Shown piece after piece: positions 36,709 through 47,565 of a DNA stretch of 64,000 nt. Under the pieces are notes generated by a model. It did not search any database, was not told the origin of the DNA, and worked only from the letters and a program-made list of their open reading frames with translations. Each line of letters begins with the position of its first letter. Position 1 is the first letter of the stretch. Source of the stretch: Hyphomicrobiales bacterium (GTDB lineage Bacteria > Pseudomonadota > Alphaproteobacteria > Rhizobiales > Rhizobiaceae); assembly GCA_017305935.1 (NCBI GenBank), contig JAFKJU010000016.1, positions 1-64,000 on the forward strand. Direction: 5' to 3'. The translations under genes were made by a program, and so were the position numbers.

Positions 36709-38148
36709 TCAGACGTTGAGAAGCAGGAACTCCCGCTCCCAGGGGCTGATGACCTGCATGAAGGTCTCGAATTCCCCCCGCTTGACGCCGGCATAGAGGC
36801 CGATGAACTCGGCGCTCAGCACATCCGTTAGCGCCGGATCGGATTCCAGCAGCGACACGGCTTCGAGAAGCCCGCGCGGCAGGTCGATCGATCCTTCGTT
36901 GGCGGTGTCTTCGGTCGGCGCGGTCGGCTCGATCCGGTTCATGATGCCGAGCAGGCCGCAACCGAGCGAGGCCGCCAGCGCCAGATACGGATTGGCGTCC
37001 GACCCAGGCAGGCGGTTTTCGACGCGCCGCGCCGCCGCATCCGACACCGGCACGCGGAAGGCCGTCGTGCGGTTGTCGTAGCCCCAGGCATTGTTGACCG
37101 GCGCCGACATGTCCGGCGTCAGGCGTCGATAGGAGTTCACATAGGGCGCCATCATCACCAGCGTCTTCGGCACATAGGCCTGCATGCCGCCGATGAAGTG
37201 GAAGAACTCCTTCGAGGCCGATCCATCCGGATTGGAAAAGACGTTCTTGCCCGTCTCGATATCCACCACCGACTGGTGGATATGCATCGCCGAACCCGGC
37301 TGGCCCTGCATGGGCTTGGCCATGAAGGTCGCATAGATCCCGTGCTTCAGCGCCGCCTCGCGGATGGTGCGCTTGAACAGGAACACCTGGTCGGCCAGTT
37401 CCACGGGATCGCCGTGGCGCAGGTTGATTTCAAGCTGCGCCGGGCCTTCCTCATGAATGAGGGTATCGATTTCGAGGCCCTGTTTTTCCGAGAAATGATA
37501 GATGTCGTCGATCAGTTCGTCGAATTCGTTGATGCCGGCGATCGAATAGCCCTGGCCGCCCTGGATGGAGCGGCCGGAACGGCCCTTCGGCGGATGCAGC
37601 GGATAGTCCGGATCCTCGTTCATGGCGACGAGGTAGAACTCGATTTCCGGCGCGACCACCGGCTTCCAGCCGCGGTCGCGATACATCTGCACGACGTTTT
37701 TCAGCACGTTGCGCGGCGTATAGGGCACGCTTTCGCCGGTCGAGCCGACGATGTCGCAGATGACCTGCGCGGTCGGATCGGTTTCCCACGGCACAACCGA
37801 AAGCGTCGACAGATCCGGCAGCAGCTTCAGGTCGCTGTCGCGCGGCTCATAGCGGAAATTGCCGGTTTCCTCCGGGTATTCGCCCGAGATCGTATGGCGA
37901 TAGAGCGCCGACGGCAGCGCCAGCGAAGTGTTCGAGGTGAATTTCGACGACGGCATCATCTTGCCGCGTGGCACGCCGGCCAGATCCGGCGTGATGCATT
38001 CGATATCCTCGATGCCGCGGGTGCGCAGCCATTGGGCGGCATCGGCCCAGGCGGCGACGCCGCGCTTGGAGTCCATGGGATCGGGGGGGACACTCTCCAG
38101 ATTCGATGCGGCGCCGAGTGCGTTGGGCATTCTCTTCTTGGGGGGCAT
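36709..38148 (-). CDS. Glutamine synthetase family, probable gamma-glutamylputrescine synthetase
   Basis: A 479-residue type I/III glutamine-synthetase-like enzyme. Motifs: EIEFYLVAMNEDPDYP, EEGPAQLEINLRHGDPVELADQVFLFKRTIREAA, MAKPMQGQPGSAMHIHQSV (ATP/metal site) and NNAWGYDNRTTAFRVP. Pairing with the downstream PuuB-like oxidase and a potFGHI putrescine transporter 8 kb away supports PuuA activity, joining glutamate to putrescine with ATP, over ordinary GlnA. An in-frame ATG 24 residues in (MDSKRGVAAW) is an alternative start. Confidence 0.8.
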   Translation of the reverse strand: MPPKKRMPNALGAASNLESVPPDPMDSKRGVAAWADAAQWLRTRGIEDIECITPDLAGVPRGKMMPSSKFTSNTSLALPSALYRHTISGEYPEETGNFRYEPRDSDLKLLPDLSTLSVVPWETDPTAQVICDIVGSTGESVPYTPRNVLKNVVQMYRDRGWKPVVAPEIEFYLVAMNEDPDYPLHPPKGRSGRSIQGGQGYSIAGINEFDELIDDIYHFSEKQGLEIDTLIHEEGPAQLEINLRHGDPVELADQVFLFKRTIREAALKHGIYATFMAKPMQGQPGSAMHIHQSVVDIETGKNVFSNPDGSASKEFFHFIGGMQAYVPKTLVMMAPYVNSYRRLTPDMSAPVNNAWGYDNRTTAFRVPVSDAAARRVENRLPGSDANPYLALAASLGCGLLGIMNRIEPTAPTEDTANEGSIDLPRGLLEAVSLLESDPALTDVLSAEFIGLYAGVKRGEFETFMQVISPWEREFLLLNV

Positions 38149-38275
38149 GTCTCACCGGTTGGATGTTGATAACGCCGGCATCATAACCAGCTTCGCGCAA
38201 TTGGCGAGGGGGCAAAAGCATTGACTTTTGCGAAACCATGGAAAAGACAAGGACCATTCAACGGGAAAGACGGAC

Positions 38276-39457
38276 ATGACCACACGAGGCGACGCGATCG
38301 TGATCGGCGCCGGCGCCGCCGGCATGATGTGCGCGCTCAGGGCAGGTAGCCGCGGCCGCAAGGTGATTCTGCTCGATCATGCGAAGGCGCCGGGCGAAAA
38401 AATCCGCATTTCCGGCGGCGGTCGCTGCAACTTCACCAATATCCATGCCGGGCCGAAGAATTTTATCTCGGCCAATCCGCATTTCGCCAAGTCAGCGCTC
38501 GCCCGCTTCACCCCGCGCGATTTCCTCGGCATGGTCGAGGCCCACGGCATCGCCTGGCATGAAAAGACGCTGGGGCAGCTGTTCTGCGACGACAGCGCCA
38601 AGGATATCATCGCCATGCTGCTGAAGCTGATGCGCGAAGGCGGCGTCTCCCTGCGGCTCGGCTGCGCCATCGAAGCGGTGGAGAAGGGGGAGGGCGGCTT
38701 TACCGTCAGAACCTCTGAGGGCGTCTTCACCGCCGGGCGGCTGGTGATCGCCGCGGGCGGCAAGTCGATCCCGAAGATGGGAGCGACGGGCTTTGCCTAT
38801 CGCATCGCCGAGCAATTCGGCCTCGGCCTTGTCGAGACGCGCCCCGGCCTCGTGCCGCTGACGCTGGAGCCGAACCTGCTGGCAAAACTCTCGGAACTGG
38901 CGGGCGTCTCGGTCTTCGCCGAGGTCGGCCATGGCAAGACTTCGTTCCGCGAGGCGCTGCTGTTTACCCATCGCGGCCTGTCCGGCCCCTCGATCCTGCA
39001 GATCTCCTCCTATTGGCGCGAGGGCGACGACATCCGCCTGCGCATCGAGCCGGACCTGGACTTCTTCGACCTGCTGAAGGCCGCCCGCAAGGCCAACGGC
39101 CGCCAGGCAGTGCAGACCGCGCTCGGCGACCACCTGCCGAAACGGCTGGCGTTATACATCGCCGAAGCCAATGCCGCCGCCGGCCCGCTTGCCGACCGCT
39201 CCGACAAGGCGCTGCAGGCGCTGGCCTCGGTCCTGTCGGACTGGACCATCCGCCCCGCCGGTTCGGAAGGCTATCGCACGGCGGAAGTGACGCTTGGCGG
39301 CATCGACACCGCCGGCCTCGATTCGCGCACGATGGAGGCGAAGACCGTGCCCGGCCTGCATTTCATCGGCGAATGCGTCGACGTTACCGGCTGGCTCGGC
39401 GGCTACAATTTCCAATGGGCCTGGGCGTCTGGCCATGCGGCGGGCGAGGCGCTGTAA
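38276..39457 (+). CDS. YhiN/HI0933-family flavoprotein
   Basis: A 393-residue NAD(P)/FAD-dependent oxidoreductase-like protein of the HI0933/BaiN family. GAGAAGMMCALRAGSRGRKVILLDHA is the FAD motif, IRISGGGRCNFTNIH is the family signature, and GLHFIGECVDVTGWLGGYNFQWAWASGHAAG ends it. The reaction is not known for most members. The start at 38276 (MTTRGDAIVIG) fits the family; the frame extends about 16 codons upstream. It is divergent from the puuA-like gene. Confidence 0.9.
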   Translation: MTTRGDAIVIGAGAAGMMCALRAGSRGRKVILLDHAKAPGEKIRISGGGRCNFTNIHAGPKNFISANPHFAKSALARFTPRDFLGMVEAHGIAWHEKTLGQLFCDDSAKDIIAMLLKLMREGGVSLRLGCAIEAVEKGEGGFTVRTSEGVFTAGRLVIAAGGKSIPKMGATGFAYRIAEQFGLGLVETRPGLVPLTLEPNLLAKLSELAGVSVFAEVGHGKTSFREALLFTHRGLSGPSILQISSYWREGDDIRLRIEPDLDFFDLLKAARKANGRQAVQTALGDHLPKRLALYIAEANAAAGPLADRSDKALQALASVLSDWTIRPAGSEGYRTAEVTLGGIDTAGLDSRTMEAKTVPGLHFIGECVDVTGWLGGYNFQWAWASGHAAGEAL

Positions 39458-40100
39458 TCCATTCTTCATCATATGCGCCGGACAGTCGGGTCGCCGGTAG
39501 TTCCGGCCATAGGGTTTTCAGATCTTGTTAATATACCGGGCGCAAGCTGGGGTTTACGCCGGCGCAGTTCGAGGACTGCCGACATGAGGTCTGGCTGGCG
39601 TGCCGGAGGACCGGCATGGTTTCGTCATTCCTGAAAGGCTTCGCTTATGAACACGCCGTCGCGTCGTGCCACTGCCATCGCCATTGCCGAAGACCGCCAT
39701 GCCCGCCTGGTGTTTATCGCCCGGGCGCTGGTGAGCGCGCTGTGTGCCAGCGTCGCCCTTCTGAGCCTGTCCGGCATCGATCCGGTCTGATTTTTCTCGA
39801 AAGACCGATCCTTTTCCAGATGCCGGCCCTGCACCGGCCTTCGCGCGTTTCGCCGTGCCCGCGGCGGGCGATTGACCCGCCCTGCGACAATCCCGGCGCG
39901 TCGTTATCAGAATATTAACCCCGAAAACCAATCATCGGTCCCATTTGGAGCGCCCCGCCATCCGTCGCCTCGCCCGGCCTCGGGAAATGACGGCGTGGCG
40001 GCGCAAGCAAACAGCAAATGGCCAGGGCGAACGGCTGCGAGCAACGGGCGCGTAGGATGTCTGGGAAGGGAAAGCGGATGCAGGACAAGGTGAGGGCGCG
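39458..40100. other. Intergenic region before the chemoreceptor
   Basis: A 643-base gap. It holds one short ORF (39647-39790) and an AT-richer stretch around 39515-39540 that may hold a promoter. I see no RNA gene or strong hairpin. The last 100 bases before the receptor ATG are GC-rich without a clear -35/-10. Confidence 0.5.
39647..39790 (+). CDS. Possible small membrane protein (47 aa)
   Basis: MNTPSRRATAIAIAEDRHAR is followed by a hydrophobic stretch (LVFIARALVSALCASVALLSL) and GIDPV. GAAAGG lies 8-12 bases before the ATG. Codon choice is plausible, but the ORF is short and I recognise no family, so it may be spurious. Alphaproteobacterial genomes do carry many such single-helix proteins. 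Confidence 0.35.
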   Translation: MNTPSRRATAIAIAEDRHARLVFIARALVSALCASVALLSLSGIDPV

Positions 40101-42629
40101 ATGATCGACAAGGTTCTTTCCCGCTTCAAGATCAAGACAAAGGTGGTGCTGTTCGTGCTGCCCTTCGTCATCTCGATCTCGGCCGTCGGCCTGACGGGGC
40201 TCTATGCCTCCGGCATGCTGCAGAGCCGCATGGAGATTTCCAACAACGTGCTGCAGTCGCTGACCGGCTTCAAGGAATTGTATGCCTCTCTGGATGCCTT
40301 CCTGAAGGACACGACCGAGGCCAACCGTGACAAGGTGCATGCCGATCTCGCCGATCAGGCAGCGGTTCTTGCGGTCACGCGCGGTCAGATCGGCGCGGGC
40401 GGCGTCGGCGCCGTTACGCTCGACGAGGCCGTGCAGCACGTCAATGTTGTCGACGGCATCGTGCAGAAGCTCTGGACGCTGAAATCGCAGCAGAACGACA
40501 CCACCGCCGCTATCGACAAGGTGCGCCAGGAGGTGATCAACCGCCGCATCGCCGTCACCATGGCCGTCAACCAGATGGATCAGTCGATCCGCGCCGACGA
40601 AGGCAAGGCCAAGGCCGTGCTGCGCGACGCCGACAACCTGTGGAAGGGCAGCGACTATCTTGCCACCTTCGGCAACGATTTCCGCAACGTCTTCAATCCC
40701 GATGCCAAGCTGAAGCTGGTCGGCGAGCGCATGTCCGATCTTGGCCGTTACCAGCGCTCCGTCTCCGCCTCGCTGCCGCCGACCAAGAAGAATCTCGGTC
40801 AATCGCTGGAGACCACGGTCAAGGCGCTCGACGCCGCGCTCGGCGCCACGGACAAGCCGGTCGAGGACCGCGCCGCCGAAATCGGCAATCTCGTGTCCCG
40901 CTTCATGCAGACGTCGTCGCAACTCCAGCTCGTCGCCCAGGCCAAGGCGCGCGAGGCGACCCGCATCTTCGGCTCCATCGACCAGCGCGTCGTCACGGCG
41001 CAATCGATCCTCTCCGATACGCGCCAGCTCGTCGACGCGGTGTACACGCTGGAATCGATCACCGGAAAATTCCTCAACGACCGCTCATCCGGCAACCTGA
41101 CGCTGCTGAAGAACGCCGCCAGCGATGTCGCCGGCGCCATCGCCGTTCTCGGCGGCAATGCCTCCGACCTCGATTTCTACCGCGACCTCTCCGGCACCAC
41201 CATGCCGCAGGTCAACAGCCTGCATAAGCTCGCCGACCAGCTGATCGCCATCGACGCCGAGCGCGAAGAGCAGTTCAAGGCCTCGCGCGTCGAGATCGAC
41301 GCCATCTGGAACGGCTTGACCGCCTTTGCCGAATTGCAGAAGCAGACCGCCGGCAACGAGCGCCAGGAGGCGAACGGCATCTCCATCCTCGCCACTGCGC
41401 TCGGCATCATCCTCGCCATCTCCGGCGGCATCGCGCTGGTGCTGACCCTGCAGCGTCCGATCGGCCAGATCACCGGCGCCATGCGCCGTCTGGCCGAAGG
41501 CCGCCTCGACACCAGCATTTCCGGCGAGGCCCGCGGCGACGAGATCGGCGACATGGCGCGCGCGCTCGGCATCTTCAAGGAGAACGCGCTCGCCAAGATC
41601 CGCATCGAGGCCGAAGGCGAGCAGCAGCGCAGCGAAGCCGACGACGAGCGTCGCCGCAACGATGCCGAGAAGCAGGAGATCGACCGCCAGATCGGCTTCG
41701 CCGTCGATCAGCTCGCCGCCGGACTCGGCCGTCTCGCCCAGGGCGACATCTCGACCACCATCGACACGCCGTTCACCGGCCGGCTGGAGCGCCTGCGCCA
41801 GGACTTCAACCAGTCGCTGGCCCGCCTGCAATCGACCATCAGCCGCATCAGCGACAATGTGCGGATGATCCAGGGCAACGGCAACCAGATGGCCTATTCG
41901 GCCGAGGATCTGTCGAAGCGCACCGAGCAGCAGGCCGCCTCGCTGGAGGAAACCGCCGCCGCCGTCGAAGAGATCACCGTTACGGTGCGCTCCTCGGCCG
42001 AGCGAGCCCGCGAGGCCGACGCCATCGTGCGCGACACCAAGCGCAGCGCCGACGATTCCGCCGTCGTGGTCGGCGACGCCATCCAGGCGATGCAGCGCAT
42101 CGAGGATGCCTCGCGCCATATCGAGCAGATCATCGACGTCATCGACGAAATCGCCTTCCAGACCAACCTCCTGGCGCTGAATGCCGGCATCGAGGCGGCG
42201 CGCGCTGGCGAAGCCGGCAAGGGCTTTGCGGTCGTGGCGCAGGAAGTGCGCGAGCTCGCCCAGCGCTCGGCCTCGGCCGCGCAGGAAATCAAGAGCCTGA
42301 TCGACAAGTCGTCCGCCGAAGTCTCCAGCGGCGCGCGCCTGGTGCAGCAGACCGGCGAGGTTCTGACCCGCATCGGCCAGCAGATCGCCACGATCAGCCA
42401 GCATGTCGAAACCATCTCGACGGCGGCGCAGGACCAGTCGCGGGCGCTCGCCGAAGTCAACGGCTCCGTCAACCAGATGGACCAGATGACCCAGAAGAAC
42501 GCCGCCATGGTCGAGGAAACCACCGCCGCCAGCCGCGAACTCGCCAATGAGGCCGATGCGCTCTTGGCGCTGGTCAGCCAGTTCAAGCTCGGCACCGCCC
42601 TCCACGGCCAGGTTGCCCGCGCCGCCTGA
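40101..42629 (+). CDS. Methyl-accepting chemotaxis protein
   Basis: An 842-residue membrane receptor. An N-terminal helix (about 12-38) and a second near 430-455 enclose a long, helical periplasmic sensing region of about 390 residues, possibly of the helical bimodular type. Two HAMP-like segments follow (about 455-510 and 540-590), then the methylation helices and the signalling tip [43 protein letters not shown]. The C-terminus (GQVARAA) has no CheR/CheB-binding pentapeptide. The ligand is unknown. It is monocistronic, closed by a terminator at 42651. Confidence 0.93.
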   Translation: MIDKVLSRFKIKTKVVLFVLPFVISISAVGLTGLYASGMLQSRMEISNNVLQSLTGFKELYASLDAFLKDTTEANRDKVHADLADQAAVLAVTRGQIGAGGVGAVTLDEAVQHVNVVDGIVQKLWTLKSQQNDTTAAIDKVRQEVINRRIAVTMAVNQMDQSIRADEGKAKAVLRDADNLWKGSDYLATFGNDFRNVFNPDAKLKLVGERMSDLGRYQRSVSASLPPTKKNLGQSLETTVKALDAALGATDKPVEDRAAEIGNLVSRFMQTSSQLQLVAQAKAREATRIFGSIDQRVVTAQSILSDTRQLVDAVYTLESITGKFLNDRSSGNLTLLKNAASDVAGAIAVLGGNASDLDFYRDLSGTTMPQVNSLHKLADQLIAIDAEREEQFKASRVEIDAIWNGLTAFAELQKQTAGNERQEANGISILATALGIILAISGGIALVLTLQRPIGQITGAMRRLAEGRLDTSISGEARGDEIGDMARALGIFKENALAKIRIEAEGEQQRSEADDERRRNDAEKQEIDRQIGFAVDQLAAGLGRLAQGDISTTIDTPFTGRLERLRQDFNQSLARLQSTISRISDNVRMIQGNGNQMAYSAEDLSKRTEQQAASLEETAAAVEEITVTVRSSAERAREADAIVRDTKRSADDSAVVVGDAIQAMQRIEDASRHIEQIIDVIDEIAFQTNLLALNAGIEAARAGEAGKGFAVVAQEVRELAQRSASAAQEIKSLIDKSSAEVSSGARLVQQTGEVLTRIGQQIATISQHVETISTAAQDQSRALAEVNGSVNQMDQMTQKNAAMVEETTAASRELANEADALLALVSQFKLGTALHGQVARAA

Positions 42630-42650
42630 GCGGCCGGCATCGACACAAGC

Positions 42651-42684
42651 AAAAAGCCGCGCATCGGAGGGTGCGCGGCTTTTT
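42651..42684 (+). terminator. Terminator of the chemoreceptor gene
   Basis: AAAAAGCCGCGCA, loop, TGCGCGGCTTTTT: a perfect 13-base stem flanked by A and T runs, 22 bases after the stop. Confidence 0.9.
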
Positions 42685-42742
42685 GCGTCAAATCGGGTGC
42701 GGCCCCTGGAATTTTGCCGCGCGTCCCTGCTTCAAAAGAACA

Positions 42743-42779
42743 CCGAAACCCGGATGGCCTCTCCAAATCCGGGTTTCGG
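42743..42779 (-). terminator. Terminator after the 79-aa gene
   Basis: CCGAAACCCGGAT at 42743-42755 pairs perfectly with ATCCGGGTTTCGG at 42767-42779. On the minus strand TGTTCTTTTG follows, so it probably ends the minus-strand aceA transcript unit. Confidence 0.75.
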
Positions 42780-42808
42780 GTTGTGCGCCGCCGCCGGACA
42801 GGGCGGTA

Positions 42809-43048
42809 TCAGGCGCCTTTCTGGGTCACGATGACCGGGATCATCAGGTCGCCCCAATTGCCCTCGCCGCTATGGTGGCGGCCGGAGCGGACGAGTTCGA
42901 CGGAGACGCCGGCCTCGACCGCCTTCATGATCGAATGGTTGAGCCGGTGCAGGTCGTTGGCCAGCATGCGGATGGCGGCCTGCTGGTCGTCGTTCATGGC
43001 CGAGGATTGTTCTTCGGCACGCTCTTTGACACGGGTCTGGACGTTCAT
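42809..43048 (-). CDS. Small conserved protein next to isocitrate lyase
   Basis: A 79-residue protein, MNVQTRVKERAEEQSSAMNDDQQAAIRMLANDLHRLNHSIMKAVEAGVSVELVRSGRHHSGEGNWGDLMIPVIVTQKGA, with a charged helix then a short beta part. No domain recognised. It lies 140 bases downstream of aceA on the same strand and before a strong terminator, so it may be co-transcribed with aceA. GAGGAGAAATGCC before the ATG is a good ribosome site. Confidence 0.65.
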   Translation of the reverse strand: MNVQTRVKERAEEQSSAMNDDQQAAIRMLANDLHRLNHSIMKAVEAGVSVELVRSGRHHSGEGNWGDLMIPVIVTQKGA

Positions 43049-43188
43049 GGCATTTCTCCTCTAGCGGGGTTCTTGATGGGTTTTTTCACGCAATTCCGGA
43101 CGCAAAACCGCTTCACACTTTTGCTGGAATTGCTTTGACTGATGATCTTGGGGAAGGGCTGCGGGAGGGACGCTCCCGCAGCGATGTC

Positions 43189-44478
<1,290 letters not shown>

Positions 44479-44546
44479 AATACTGTTTCCTTCTGGCGGT
44501 GAGAGCGTTTGCGGTCATTGCTGCGTCGGCTCTTGATGTGACTGAA

Positions 44547-44658
44547 TTTACATTGCGTCGCAAAATACACCAGAAAAATAACGGAAATCGCCGATGGAAA
44601 CGGGTTATCTTGTCTTGCCTGTGACAGGTGGGTGGTGTAAATTTGTAAAAACTGTAAA
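44547..44658. promoter_or_regulatory. TGTAAA repeats between aceA and its regulator
   Basis: Three direct TGTAAA repeats at 44636-44641, 44644-44649 and 44653-44658, and an inverted TTTACA at 44547-44552. An interrupted TTGCG/CGCAA palindrome follows the latter (44553-44563). The arrangement in a divergent control region suggests operators for the regulator at 44712; which repeats matter is inference. Confidence 0.5.
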
Positions 44659-44711
44659 TCCACATCTCGGACCGTTCCTGTCGAGACTGTGACAAAGGGC
44701 TGAAAAGACCC

Positions 44712-46130
44712 ATGGCTGAAAACAAGATCTTCGCCGGCCCGCGCGTGCGCCGCATCCGCAACAGCCTTGCTTTGACGCAGACGGCGATGGCCGAGGCGAT
44801 CGGCATCTCGCCCTCCTATCTCAATCTCATCGAGCGCAACCAGCGGCCGCTGACCGTGCAGCTGCTGCTCAAGCTCGCCTCCGTCTACAAGGTCGATCTC
44901 GACGCGCTGCAGGGCGAGGCCGGCGGCGGCATGGCGGCGCTGAAGGAAGTGTTTTCCGATCCGCTGCTCTCAGGCGAGGTGCCGGGCGAGCAGGAGCTTC
45001 TCGAACTTTCCGAGGCCGCCCCCAATGCCGCCGGGGCCGTGGTCAAGCTCTACCGCGCCTATCGCGAGCAGGCGGCGCGGCTGACCGATCTCTCCGAGCT
45101 CCTCGCCCGCGAGGGCCATGTGACGGCGTTGTCGGCGGCGCGCCTACCGGCGGACGAGGTGCGCGACCTGCTGGAGCGCCGGCCGCATTATTTCGGCCTG
45201 ATCGAGGAGGCCGCCGAAACCTTCTATGCCGGCCTGCCCGCCGGCGAAGAGCGTGGTGCTGCGCTCAAAACCTGGCTGCGCAGCCAGCACGGCATTGCCG
45301 TGCGCAGCCTGCCGGCGCACGCCATGCCGACGCTGCGGCGGCGCTACGACCGCCATTCCATGCGGCTCTTCCTGTCCGAGCGCCTGTCGCCGGCCGACCA
45401 GTTGCGCGAGATCGCCGCCGAAACCTGCCTGCTCGCCTTCCCGGAGGCGATCAATGCCGAACTGGAGGCGCTGTCGCCCTCGACCTCGGAGACGCGGCGC
45501 ATCGCCCGTTTCGCGCTGGCGCGCTATGCCGCCCATGCGCTGATCATGCCCTATGACGCGTATCTCTCGGCGGCGCAGCGCCTGCGCTACGATGTCGAGG
45601 CGCTCGCCGCCCGCTTCCAGGTATCCTATGAGCAGGCGGCGACGCGGATGACGACGCTGGCGCGGCCGGGGGCCGCCGGCATTCCCTTCTTCCTGATGGA
45701 GATCGACACCGCCGGCAACCGGTTGCGCCGCGCCGGCGCGCAAGGCTTTCCGCAGGCGCGTTTCGGCGGACAATGTCCGCGGCTTTCCGTCCATGCCGCC
45801 TTCGCGCAAGCCGGCCAGGTGCTGGCCGAGGCGGTGGAACTGCCCGATGGCGCCGTTTTCCTGACGGTGTCGCGGACGCTGGAAGGCCCGATGGCCGGTT
45901 TCGGCGAGCGCCTGCGCCGCACGGCGCTGCTTCTGGGATGCGATCTGAGCCATCGCGACGAGGTGGTCTACGGACAGGTCGCCCCTGCCGGAATCCGGCC
46001 GGTGCCGGTCGGCAGCGCCTGCCGCTTCTGTGAGCGTCAGGGTTGTCTGTCGCGCGCCGAGCCCCCCGTCACCCGTCCGCTCGGCCTCGACGAGATGGTC
46101 GCGGGCCTCAGCGTCTTCGATTTTCAGTAG
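44712..46130 (+). CDS. XRE-family short-chain fatty acyl-CoA regulator (RamB-like)
   Basis: A 472-residue regulator. The N-terminal helix-turn-helix (RVRRIRNSLALTQTAMAEAIGISPSYLNLIERNQRPLTVQLLLKLASVYKVDL) is followed by a long middle region and an ImmA/IrrE-like part (about 160-310) and a C-terminal Cys-rich element (ACRFCERQGCLSRAEPP) of the DUF2083 type. Members such as RamB sense acyl-CoA and control acetate metabolism. Divergent placement from isocitrate lyase supports that role. Confidence 0.85.
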   Translation: MAENKIFAGPRVRRIRNSLALTQTAMAEAIGISPSYLNLIERNQRPLTVQLLLKLASVYKVDLDALQGEAGGGMAALKEVFSDPLLSGEVPGEQELLELSEAAPNAAGAVVKLYRAYREQAARLTDLSELLAREGHVTALSAARLPADEVRDLLERRPHYFGLIEEAAETFYAGLPAGEERGAALKTWLRSQHGIAVRSLPAHAMPTLRRRYDRHSMRLFLSERLSPADQLREIAAETCLLAFPEAINAELEALSPSTSETRRIARFALARYAAHALIMPYDAYLSAAQRLRYDVEALAARFQVSYEQAATRMTTLARPGAAGIPFFLMEIDTAGNRLRRAGAQGFPQARFGGQCPRLSVHAAFAQAGQVLAEAVELPDGAVFLTVSRTLEGPMAGFGERLRRTALLLGCDLSHRDEVVYGQVAPAGIRPVPVGSACRFCERQGCLSRAEPPVTRPLGLDEMVAGLSVFDFQ

Positions 46131-46355
46131 AGGCCCGTGTGACGCGCGCCCAGACCGGTTTCCGTTCCATGCATGCTGCGAACGGGTTATGGTCTTTCCA
46201 TGTTCCGAAGAAAAACGAAACACGTTCGCGTTAACTCTTGCAGAAAATTAGCAATTTCCGCTTGTCGAGCTGCCGGTTCCTTGTTTAGTCTGCCGCAAAA
46301 ACAAGAGACGGGAACGGGGCAGGTGCTCGCCCGATTGTCCGAACAGGAGATTTTC

Positions 46356-47453
46356 ATGAAGTCCACATTGCTTCGCATGACCGCTGCGGCCTGCTGCTCG
46401 GTTATCCTTTCCGGCCCTGTTCTGGCCCAGGAAAAGGTCGTGCATGTCTACAACTGGTCCGATTATATCGATTCCTCGATCCTTGAAGATTTCACCAAGG
46501 AAACCGGCATCAAGGTCGTCTACGACGTCTTCGACAGCAACGAACTGCTGGAGACCAAGCTGCTGGCCGGCGGCTCGGGGTATGACGTGGTCGTGCCGAC
46601 CGCGCCCTTCCTCGCCCGCCAGATCCAGGCCGGCGTCTTCCAGAAGCTCGACAAGTCGAAACTGCCGAACCTCTCCAACATGTGGCCCGAGGTGATGGAG
46701 CGGCTGGCGAAATACGATCCCGGTAACGAATATGCCGTCAACTATATGTGGGGCACGACCGGCATCGGCTACAATGTCGAGAAGGTCAAGGCAGCCCTCG
46801 GCGACGTGCCCGTCGACAGCTGGGACATCCTGTTCAAGCCGGAGAATGCCGAGAAGCTGAAGGCCTGCGGCATCAATATTCTCGATGCCTCCGACGAGAC
46901 CTTCGCCATCGCGATGAACTACATCGGCAAGAACCCCGACAGCAAGGAAACGGCCGATCTGGAGGCCGGCGGCGAGGTTTATGCCAAGATCCGCCCCAAT
47001 GTGAAGACCTTCAACTCGTCCGCCTATATCGACGAACTGGCCAATGGCGACAGCTGCATCAGCATCGGCTGGTCGGGTGACGTGCTGCAGGCCAAGAACC
47101 GCGCCGTCGAAGCCAAGAACGGGGTGAACGTCAATTTCGTCATCCCCAAGGAAGGCACCTATATGTGGTTCGACAATCTGGCGATCCCGGCCGATGCCAA
47201 GAATGTCGAGGAGGCGCACGCCTTCATCAACTATTTGATGAAGCCAGAGGTCATCGCCAAAGCGTCCAACTATGTCCAGTATGCCAACGGCAACCTGGCC
47301 TCGCAGAAATTCATCGACGAATCGGTCCTCAAGAATCCGTCCGTCTATCCGAGCGAGGAGATGATGAAGAAACTCTTCACCATCTCCCCCTACGGCCCGC
47401 GCGAGCAGCGCGTGCTGAACCGGATCTGGACGCAGATCAAGACGGGAAGCTGA
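46356..47453 (+). CDS. potF: Putrescine ABC transporter, substrate-binding protein
   Basis: A 365-residue periplasmic protein. A signal peptide (MKSTLLRMTAAACCSVILSGPVLAQ) precedes a PotF/PotD-type domain: VVHVYNWSDYIDSSILEDFTKETGIKVVYDVFDSNELLETKLLAGGSGYDVVVPTAPF. The start at 46356 is chosen by the signal peptide and GAACAGGAGATTTTC; upstream frame runs into the previous gene's tail. A terminator-like hairpin separates it from potG, which would give more binding protein than transporter. Confidence 0.92.
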   Translation: MKSTLLRMTAAACCSVILSGPVLAQEKVVHVYNWSDYIDSSILEDFTKETGIKVVYDVFDSNELLETKLLAGGSGYDVVVPTAPFLARQIQAGVFQKLDKSKLPNLSNMWPEVMERLAKYDPGNEYAVNYMWGTTGIGYNVEKVKAALGDVPVDSWDILFKPENAEKLKACGINILDASDETFAIAMNYIGKNPDSKETADLEAGGEVYAKIRPNVKTFNSSAYIDELANGDSCISIGWSGDVLQAKNRAVEAKNGVNVNFVIPKEGTYMWFDNLAIPADAKNVEEAHAFINYLMKPEVIAKASNYVQYANGNLASQKFIDESVLKNPSVYPSEEMMKKLFTISPYGPREQRVLNRIWTQIKTGS

Positions 47454-47463
47454 GACAGCAAAC

Positions 47464-47493
47464 GAAAACGGGGCGTTATCGCCCCGTTTTTTT
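47464..47493 (+). terminator. Intra-operon terminator/attenuator after potF
   Basis: AAAACGGGGCG, TTAT loop, CGCCCCGTTTT followed by TTT: a perfect stem. It lies 11 bases after the potF stop and about 70 bases before potG, so it would stop most but not all transcripts and raise the ratio of PotF to PotGHI. Confidence 0.85.
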
Positions 47494-47565
47494 CATGTCC
47501 GCCCGCTTGCCGGGCCAATCCCAAAAAACTCGACAACGACAAAGCAGACACGACTGGAGCGGGGA

